Positions 58,796 to 64,000 of a stretch of DNA of 64,000 bases are shown here, piece after piece. This DNA is from an uncultured Clostridia bacterium. Its GTDB lineage: Bacteria > Bacillota > Clostridia > Christensenellales > UBA1242. The stretch spans positions 34,970 to 98,969 of the forward strand of contig CAKVFH010000004.1 of the NCBI GenBank assembly GCA_934746515.1, read 5' to 3'. Below the pieces are notes generated by a model, which searched no databases, was not told the DNA's origin, and was given only the letters and a program-made list of their open reading frames with translations. Numbering within the stretch: the first letter of the stretch is position 1; the number at the start of each line of letters is the position of its first letter. A program made the position numbers and the translations under genes.

Positions 58796-60070
58796 ATGGA
58801 AGAAATGACAGAAAAGCAAAGAGTTTATTTTGTTATAGATATGAAGTCGTTTTTTGCGTCGGTTGAGTGTGCGGAGCGCGGGCTGGATGCAATGACGACT
58901 GATTTGGTTGTGGCTGATGAAGAGCGCACTGACAGAACAATTTGCTTGGCTGTTTCACCATCACTAAAAGCAAAAGGTATTCGTAATCGTTGTAGGCTTT
59001 ATGAAATTCCAAAAGATATGCAGTTTATTATTGCGAAACCTAGAATGAAAAAATATATTGAGTATGCAGGCGAGATTTATGCGATTTATTTAAAATATAT
59101 CGACAAAAGCGACATTCATGTTTATTCAATTGACGAGTGCATAATTGATGTTACTGACTATTTGAAGCTTTACAAAGTTAGGGCAAAAGATTTTGCCAAA
59201 AAGCTTATGGGCGAAATTTGGGATAATCTTCACATTCCGTCGTCTGCGGGAATTGGTTCAAACATGTATCTTGCCAAAATTGCGCTGGACATAACAGCGA
59301 AACATAGCCCGGATAGAATTGGTTGGCTTAATGAAGAAAAGTTTATTGAAACGCTTTGGCACCACAAACCGCTGACTGATTTTTGGGGAATATCGGTTGG
59401 AACTCGCGACAGACTTGCAAAATATGGCATAACCGACATGGCGGGAATTGCTCACGCAAGTGAAGATTTGCTTTATGAAGAGTTTGGAGTCAATGCGGAA
59501 ATTTTAATAGATCATGCTTATGGCAGGGAAACTTGTTTAATGAGCGATATAAAAAACTATAAGAGCAAGTCAAAATCAATGTCGAACTCGCAAATCTTGC
59601 CTTGCAACTATTCTTATGAAAAGGGGAAAATGGTTGCAATGGAAATGATTCAAGAGGGTTGCTATAGACTTGCGCGTGATCATTATTCCACGAGCTTAAT
59701 ACATATTTATTTATCGTTTGGTGATGAGTTTAAAGTTGGCGCAAAGGGTTCGATCAGAATGAGCGAAACAACAAATGTTTATTCAATTATTGGATCTTAT
59801 GCTGAAAAGCTTTTTGACAAGATTTATAAAGATAAAACAAGACCGGTTCGAAAAATTGCTTATTCGTTTGATGGGCTTGTGAGCGAGAGAAGTGAACAGT
59901 ATGATTTTTTTACAGACATAAATAAGGTTGAAAAAGAAAAGAAACTTGTGTTTAGTGTTTTGTCTATCAAAGAAAAATATGGTAGCAACGCCGTTTTAAA
60001 AGGGCTTGATTTAAAAGAAGATGCAACTCAAAAAGAACGAAATAAAATGGTTGGGGGACACAATGGTTGA
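58796..60070 (+). CDS. Y-family DNA polymerase (UmuC/DinB-like, UvrX type)
   Basis: A 424-residue translesion polymerase. The active site has VIDMKSFFASVEC (Asp of motif I) near the N-terminus and YSIDECIIDVT (catalytic Asp-Glu), then SAGIGSNMYLAKIALD and FWGISVGTRDRLAKYGI with helix-hairpin-helix motif. The order and its YolD partner match the UvrX/UmuC-like polymerases of Firmicutes plasmids and phages rather than chromosomal DinB. The start is ambiguous: ATG 58796 is chosen because a TTGCGA-17-TAAACT promoter (58744-58772) would start transcription after the ATG at 58775. I find no clear LexA box. It overlaps the YolD gene by 8 bases. Confidence 0.86.
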   Translation: MEEMTEKQRVYFVIDMKSFFASVECAERGLDAMTTDLVVADEERTDRTICLAVSPSLKAKGIRNRCRLYEIPKDMQFIIAKPRMKKYIEYAGEIYAIYLKYIDKSDIHVYSIDECIIDVTDYLKLYKVRAKDFAKKLMGEIWDNLHIPSSAGIGSNMYLAKIALDITAKHSPDRIGWLNEEKFIETLWHHKPLTDFWGISVGTRDRLAKYGITDMAGIAHASEDLLYEEFGVNAEILIDHAYGRETCLMSDIKNYKSKSKSMSNSQILPCNYSYEKGKMVAMEMIQEGCYRLARDHYSTSLIHIYLSFGDEFKVGAKGSIRMSETTNVYSIIGSYAEKLFDKIYKDKTRPVRKIAYSFDGLVSERSEQYDFFTDINKVEKEKKLVFSVLSIKEKYGSNAVLKGLDLKEDATQKERNKMVGGHNG

Positions 60071-60398
60071 GAGAATTAAAATGCCAAGAAGTGACAGAGC
60101 GAAACAGTTTTCACCTTTTGATGCTCTCAAAGGTCTTCAGGAAGTTATAAAGATAAAAGAATATGAGCATGACCGAATTGTTCGGGGCGAAATGAGTGAA
60201 GATGAAATCAAAGATATTTCGACAGTGCTTGCAAAAATAAACAAGGGCGATTCAGTTGAACTTGAATTTTTCAGAGACGGGCATGTTGTAAAGCTTAGCG
60301 GAAAGACGAAAATTGATGTGCTCAATCAAAAACTTTTTGTTGGTGCTTTTGAAATTGATTTTGATGAAATTCGAAAAATTAAGATTTTAGAGCAATAA
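60063..60398 (+). CDS. YolD-like protein
   Basis: A 111-residue member of the YolD family, usually located with UmuC-like polymerases in Firmicutes. The start MVERIKMPRSDRAKQFSPFDALKGL is typical: the ARSDRAKQF-type N-terminus and FDALxGLQE motif identify the family. It ends with a beta-rich C-terminal half. ATG 60063 overlaps the polymerase stop by 8 bases; an upstream ATG at 60021 would extend into the polymerase frame. It may modulate polymerase activity. Confidence 0.85.
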   Translation: MVERIKMPRSDRAKQFSPFDALKGLQEVIKIKEYEHDRIVRGEMSEDEIKDISTVLAKINKGDSVELEFFRDGHVVKLSGKTKIDVLNQKLFVGAFEIDFDEIRKIKILEQ

Positions 60399-60489
60399 TT
60401 ATTGTGATAAATCAAATTCAAAAAACGCAAAATTGGTTTGAATTTAATAGAAAAAGCGTTAAAAACGCAAAAAAAACAATAAAAGTGCA

Positions 60490-60540
60490 AAATAAAAACT
60501 CCCTGACTGGGCAAAAAGCCTGTTTTGGGAGTTTTTATTT
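60490..60540. terminator. Bidirectional terminator with nested stem
   Basis: A perfect 14-bp stem (60490-60503 with 60527-60540) plus an inner GGC/GCC helix. It ends the YolD unit and the leftward DUF11 gene. Confidence 0.85.
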
Positions 60541-60543
60541 AGA

Positions 60544-61365
60544 CTAACTAAAACTACCTGTTAAGGTTAAGATTGTTGAGCCATTTGCTGGAACGGTGAT
60601 TGTTGGTCCAGTTGAAGATGGAACAACAAGTTGATTGCCAGATGACAATGTGTAGTCGCTTGACGAAAGTGTTGTTACTGCACCTGTGCCAATCTTGAGA
60701 GTTACTGCCGAAAGATTATAGTTTGATGGCAAGGTGTCGGTGATTGATGTTATGCTAGCTTCAGTGCTTGTGTTGTTAGTTAGGGTGATGTAATAGTTGA
60801 ATGATTGGTTGCTAGCAACATCGGTTACACTTGAAGATTTTGTTATTGAGAAATTAGATTCAGTTTTTTTTTCAATTGTGTTGTTTGCATATCCGGTGAT
60901 TGTGCCTGAATATGGATAACCAATACCTTGAACGGTGTTGGTGATGAGTGATACGGTTGATGGCAAGTTAAAGATAACTTGTGCCTTGTAAGTTAGTGTC
61001 ATTGTTGCGCCACTTGCAAGTTGTTGAAGTGTGAATGTGAGTGGGCTTGTTGCAATTGGTGTTACTGCATAAGAGCTTGAACCTGTTGAAAGTTTTGCGC
61101 TTGACACAACATACGCAAGATTTCCGCCGCCGAGATTATCAATAATTCTCACACCATTAAGATATGATGAACTTGAGTTTGTGATTGTGACGGTATATGT
61201 GATGATATCGCCAGCTGAAAATGTTTCTGGACTTGCTGTTTTTGTGAGCGTGAGTCCGCCAGATGTTTCTAAATTGATAGGCAAAACATTTGATGTTGCC
61301 GTGTTTGAAGTGCCACCACTAAAATTGTAGACAGTTGATGCACTATTGTTAATAGTTTGTGACAT
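60544..61365 (-). CDS. DUF11-type repeat protein, probable spore-associated
   Basis: A 273-residue Ser/Thr-rich protein with two DUF11 (conserved-repeat beta sandwich) domains, seen as LTLTKTASPETFSAGDIITYTVTITN and FSITKSSSVTDVASNQSFNYYITLTN. It has no signal peptide or sorting signal. In sporulating Firmicutes such signal-less DUF11 proteins are often found at the spore or exosporium surface. Upstream on the - strand is a sequence matching a late mother-cell sigma promoter, supporting this. AAAGGAGG precedes the ATG. Spore location is inferred. Confidence 0.75.
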   Translation of the reverse strand: MSQTINNSASTVYNFSGGTSNTATSNVLPINLETSGGLTLTKTASPETFSAGDIITYTVTITNSSSSYLNGVRIIDNLGGGNLAYVVSSAKLSTGSSSYAVTPIATSPLTFTLQQLASGATMTLTYKAQVIFNLPSTVSLITNTVQGIGYPYSGTITGYANNTIEKKTESNFSITKSSSVTDVASNQSFNYYITLTNNTSTEASITSITDTLPSNYNLSAVTLKIGTGAVTTLSSSDYTLSSGNQLVVPSSTGPTITVPANGSTILTLTGSFS

Positions 61366-61389
61366 AATACCTCCTTTGTTAGTCTAATT

Positions 61390-61417
61390 TATAGTATGCC
61401 AAAGTAGGTATGATTGT
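61390..61417 (-). promoter_or_regulatory. Candidate sigma-K/sigma-E-type promoter
   Basis: On the - strand, ACA (61417-61415) is followed by 16 bases and CATACTATA (61398-61390), which fits the late mother-cell pattern AC-N16-CATAnnnTA. No sigma-A promoter is visible. It lies about 25 bases upstream of the DUF11 start. Confidence 0.55.
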
Positions 61418-61467
61418 GAACAAATTAACACTTTACCGTAAAAATTGGTGGGGTATTACTGCAAAAT

Positions 61468-61501
61468 AAAAACTAGCCAACAAATTGTTAGCTAGTTTTT
61501 T
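61468..61501 (-). terminator. Terminator of the degV gene
   Basis: AAAACTAGC (61469-61477) pairs with GCTAGTTTT (61491-61499), with an inner AACAA/TTGTT stem; T run on the - strand. Confidence 0.85.
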
Positions 61502-61515
61502 AGCTTTATTGATTA

Positions 61516-62403
61516 TTAGTAAGGTCTTTCGCTGGCACTTAAGAACGCAAAAGCAACGGCTCCAGGCCCAACATGTGCGCCAATGATTGGCCCCATGATT
61601 CTGACTTCTGGACGGAAGCCATAAGCTTCGTTGATCATGTCTGCCAAGGTGTTTGCAAGTGGTTCGTTGTCTGTGTGAACGATTACTGTTTCAAAATATT
61701 TGCCTTTGCCATATTTTGGAAATTCTTCAACAACACTCTTTAAAGCTTTTTTCATGCCTTTTTCTTTGCGGACAACTTCAAGCTTGCCTTCTTTTGTAAA
61801 TTCAATGATTGGTTTAATTGCAAGAAGTGTTCCGATTGCTGCGCTTGGTCCAGAAATTCTGCCACCGCGCTTTAAATACATGAGATTATCAACCAAAATG
61901 AAGTGTTGGAAATGCATTTTTTCTGTGTCAATGATTTCAAGGACTTCGTCTCTTGATTTGCCTTCGTCACGCAAATGGCATGCGAGTTGAACAAGTCTGC
62001 CTTCAGCAATTGTGGTTGTGCTAGACTCAATGGCTTTATAGTCGATGTCAGGATATTGCTCCTTAACGATTTCAATGGCTTTGTTTGCATTGTCAATTGT
62101 TGGTGAAAGACCAGCAGACTGTGCAATGTGAAGAGCAACTTTAACGCCGTCTTCAGCCATTTTTGTGAACAAGTCAATGTGAGCTTGAAGAGAGAGAATA
62201 GATGTTCTTGCAACGCCACCATTGCGAAGCTCATTATAAAAATCAACATATTGTTGTGGATCTGTGAATTCATCAACATATTCGTTTATTTGCTTATTCT
62301 TTTCAATTGTATAATTTAAGTGACCAACATAGATTCCGAGCTCTTTAATCTCGTTGGCAAAAAGGTCGCAGTTTGAGTCAGTTGAAATACCAAATTTTGT
62401 CAT
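61516..62403 (-). CDS. DegV family fatty-acid-binding protein
   Basis: A 295-residue DegV protein of the fatty-acid-kinase system, which binds an acyl chain and presents it for phosphorylation by FakA. The N-terminus FGISTDSNCDLF, the RTSILS segment (position of the conserved Thr-Ser near residue 85), and the C-terminal GPIIGAHVGPGAVAFAFL are the family signatures. AGGAG precedes ATG 62403, which is preferred over the ORF start at 62427. It has its own terminator and is divergent from pnuC. Confidence 0.9.
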   Translation of the reverse strand: MTKFGISTDSNCDLFANEIKELGIYVGHLNYTIEKNKQINEYVDEFTDPQQYVDFYNELRNGGVARTSILSLQAHIDLFTKMAEDGVKVALHIAQSAGLSPTIDNANKAIEIVKEQYPDIDYKAIESSTTTIAEGRLVQLACHLRDEGKSRDEVLEIIDTEKMHFQHFILVDNLMYLKRGGRISGPSAAIGTLLAIKPIIEFTKEGKLEVVRKEKGMKKALKSVVEEFPKYGKGKYFETVIVHTDNEPLANTLADMINEAYGFRPEVRIMGPIIGAHVGPGAVAFAFLSASERPY

Positions 62404-62532
62404 ATTTTCTCCTAATAGTTTGTTCATTAGTACCTACAATTTTACATAAAATTGGATAATTAAGCAAATAAATTGATAAAATATTTGTTATTTTTTAACA
62501 GCGAGTGTTAAAATGTAACGGTGGAGTTACTT

Positions 62533-63399
62533 ATGGAAAAAGAAAATAAATTTAAAAAATTGTGGAACTACTTTTCCACCTATGAAAAATGCTGGTATTT
62601 TTCAATAATTGTTTTGTCGCTCGTGATTGCGTTTTTGTTTCCTGAAGAAGATGTGAACGGCGTCAATGGTTGGGTGATTATGTCACTTTACCTTTTGGAT
62701 ATTGTGCTCAACATCACCTGTGAACTTTTAATTTCAAAACAGAGCAAATGGAACTTTATCGTGTCGCTGGCTGTTGAAGTTTGCGAAATTGTAACGCTAG
62801 TTTTGATTGCGTCAAGATTTGCAACAATGGCAATAACCCTGTTTTTCTGGATTCCTTGCGACATAATTTCGTTTGTGGTTTGGAATAAAAACAAAGATAA
62901 AAAAGATGAAGAATTAACCGTTGTTAGAAAACTTAAACCATGGCAAACCGCTGTTATAATTTTGGCGATTGCAGTTTGGACTGTTGGCGTGGGCTATTTG
63001 CTCACACTTATTGAAGTTGACGGAATTATTCCTTTTGGCACTGCACTAAAAGATGTTGAATGCTATCTTGATGCCTGTGCTTCGGCTGTGGGTATTGCAA
63101 ATGGTGTGTTTATTTTGCTTCGTTATAGAGAACAGTGGTTGGCGTGGTATATTTGTTGCGCTCTTGAAATTGCGCTAAACATAATTTTGGGACAATGGGT
63201 TTTGCTTGTTTTGAAACTTGGTTATATCACAAACACAACTTATGGCTATATTAAATGGACAAAATATATAAATTCGCAAAAGAAAAGTGAAGGTTTGATT
63301 GAAACCAATGCAACTGAAGAAGAAACTATCGTCAAGCCAGAAAATCTCGCAGCTGAAAGTGTTGACGATGCTGATGAAACCGCTAAAGTTAATAACTAG
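62533..63399 (+). CDS. pnuC: PnuC-family nicotinamide riboside transporter
   Basis: A 288-residue membrane transporter with about seven or eight spans. The C-terminal core of the family is clear: YLDACASAVGIANGVFILLRYREQWLAWYICC- and GQWVLLVLKLGYITNTTYGYIKW-like segments, in two parts here. PnuC moves nicotinamide riboside or related vitamins; the vitamin preference is not settled. The tail (260-288) is acidic. GGTGGAG lies 7 bases before ATG 62533. No NAD-biosynthesis gene or riboswitch was recognised nearby; a TGTTAAAAT extended -10 lies at 62509-62517. Confidence 0.85.
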   Translation: MEKENKFKKLWNYFSTYEKCWYFSIIVLSLVIAFLFPEEDVNGVNGWVIMSLYLLDIVLNITCELLISKQSKWNFIVSLAVEVCEIVTLVLIASRFATMAITLFFWIPCDIISFVVWNKNKDKKDEELTVVRKLKPWQTAVIILAIAVWTVGVGYLLTLIEVDGIIPFGTALKDVECYLDACASAVGIANGVFILLRYREQWLAWYICCALEIALNIILGQWVLLVLKLGYITNTTYGYIKWTKYINSQKKSEGLIETNATEEETIVKPENLAAESVDDADETAKVNN

Positions 63400-63571
63400 C
63401 TATCTTAATTGCAACGATTGATTGTGTGATATTTTTAGCAAGCATGATTTTACGCTGGTATGTCTGGTTTGAGTAAACAGATTTTACGGACATTTAGAAA
63501 GATTTCAAATTGAATGAAAAATGATTTTGGTTTTTTGTATAAATGCTAAAAATAATGCGCATATTATAAAT
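63400..63571. other. Intergenic region without a gene
   Basis: Mostly AT-rich. I see no ORF with a ribosome site and no RNA gene before the nested hairpin. Confidence 0.4.
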
Positions 63572-63638
63572 ACGAAGTTAAAATACTTTTAAACTTGAAA
63601 ATTAGAGTTTGAGAAATATTTTGGCTTCGTTTTTTTTG
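63572..63638 (+). terminator. Three-tier nested hairpin ending in T
   Basis: The outer stem ACGAAG/CTTCGT (63572-63577 with 63625-63630), a middle AAAATA/TATTTT and an inner AAACT/AGTTT stack over about 60 bases, followed by TTTTTTT. It lies 170 bases beyond pnuC, too far for a simple terminator, so a small RNA is possible. Confidence 0.55.
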
Positions 63639-63843
63639 TAATTTTTCGCTTGATTTTCATTTTAATGAAAATTTTATAGCAAAAACTATCAATAAAGCAT
63701 AGAGTTGAAAGTGTCGTAAACGGCAAAATTGATTGAATAAAGACTAAAACAGCAAATGATTGCAAATTTTTGTTAATCAGTGTAAAAAAATGTCAAAAAA
63801 ATATAAGAAAAATCAATTAAATTAAAAAAATATTGTCATACTA

Positions 63844-63872
63844 TTGACATAATTACGAAATTGGTGTAATAT
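63844..63872 (+). promoter_or_regulatory. Promoter of the initiator tRNA
   Basis: TTGACA (63844-63849), 17-base spacer, TAATAT (63867-63872). A TGTCA-N6-TGACA inverted repeat overlaps the -35. Confidence 0.75.
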
Positions 63873-63912
63873 AATTATGTTGTTAAAACAAATCTAGTAT
63901 AAAAACCAATAT

Positions 63913-63988
<76 letters not shown>

Positions 63989-64000
63989 ATAAAATGGGAA

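Noticed and set aside
62404..62532. A vitamin-sensing riboswitch before pnuC.
   Set aside because: The leader after the apparent -10 is too short for a known aptamer and no conserved stems could be read.

Overview
The window looks like a chromosome segment of an uncultured, AT-rich (roughly one-third GC by eye), low-GC Gram-positive, spore-forming anaerobe, most likely a gut Clostridia lineage. The supporting genes are a YabP-YabQ-DivIC sporulation/division cluster, rubrerythrin, NfnAB electron bifurcation, a lipoteichoic-acid-synthase-type enzyme, InlB-type surface repeats and strong GGAG ribosome sites throughout. Genus-level placement is not possible from the sequence alone.

Layout. 1-6.8 kb: one closely packed + strand operon with a left-truncated UvrD-like helicase, a coiled-coil protein, a membrane-anchored GLUG-like surface protein, a small membrane protein, two tandem HAD phosphatases, a third (type IB) HAD phosphatase and rubrerythrin. 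6.9-16.2 kb: dTMP kinase, a membrane-anchored lytic-transglycosylase-like protein, a Ca-type P-ATPase, a transglutaminase-like protein, and an orphan pair of phage-tail-type genes. 16.6-23.1 kb: an F420-ligase-family protein, then NfnA, NfnB and an ATPase-permease fusion that are translationally coupled. 23.3-35.5 kb (mostly - strand): an LTA-synthase-type enzyme with a diacylglycerol kinase, a heavy-metal exporter, an acyltransferase, a 1013-residue InlB-type surface protein, transketolase, an rRNA methyltransferase-type SpoU protein and a GrpB protein.

35.6-39.4 kb is the most repeat-rich part. A CBS/CorC membrane protein has its 3' end copied twice as a decaying 38-bp tandem repeat. A gene of eleven 33-residue ankyrin-like repeats is bracketed by two copies of one structured element. 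Partial duplications of a tRNA-Arg 3' end plus its terminator follow. This region may be a recombination or integration hotspot. 39.7-46.1 kb: flavodoxin, an SDR reductase, a polysaccharide-deacetylase-like protein, RecD2, then yabP-yabQ-divIC. 46.3-56.5 kb: a membrane XRE regulator facing a GT8-acyltransferase-CrtO-like glycolipid operon; an XRE repressor with paired palindromic operators facing a zinc-ribbon membrane protein and a GIY-YIG nuclease; RdgB; exopolysaccharide genes (O-antigen-ligase-like, sugar-1-phosphate transferase); and a CDF metal transporter. 56.6-64 kb: tRNA-Met and tRNA-Glu, a 541-residue unknown protein, a Y-family polymerase with YolD, a DUF11 protein with a sporulation-type promoter, DegV, PnuC and initiator tRNA-Met at the right edge.

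The least explained items are the XRE/zinc-ribbon/GIY-YIG module, the bracketed ankyrin-array cassette next to the tRNA-Arg remnants, the left-edge helicase/coiled-coil/surface-protein operon, and several genes whose promoters imply leaderless or nearly leaderless mRNAs.
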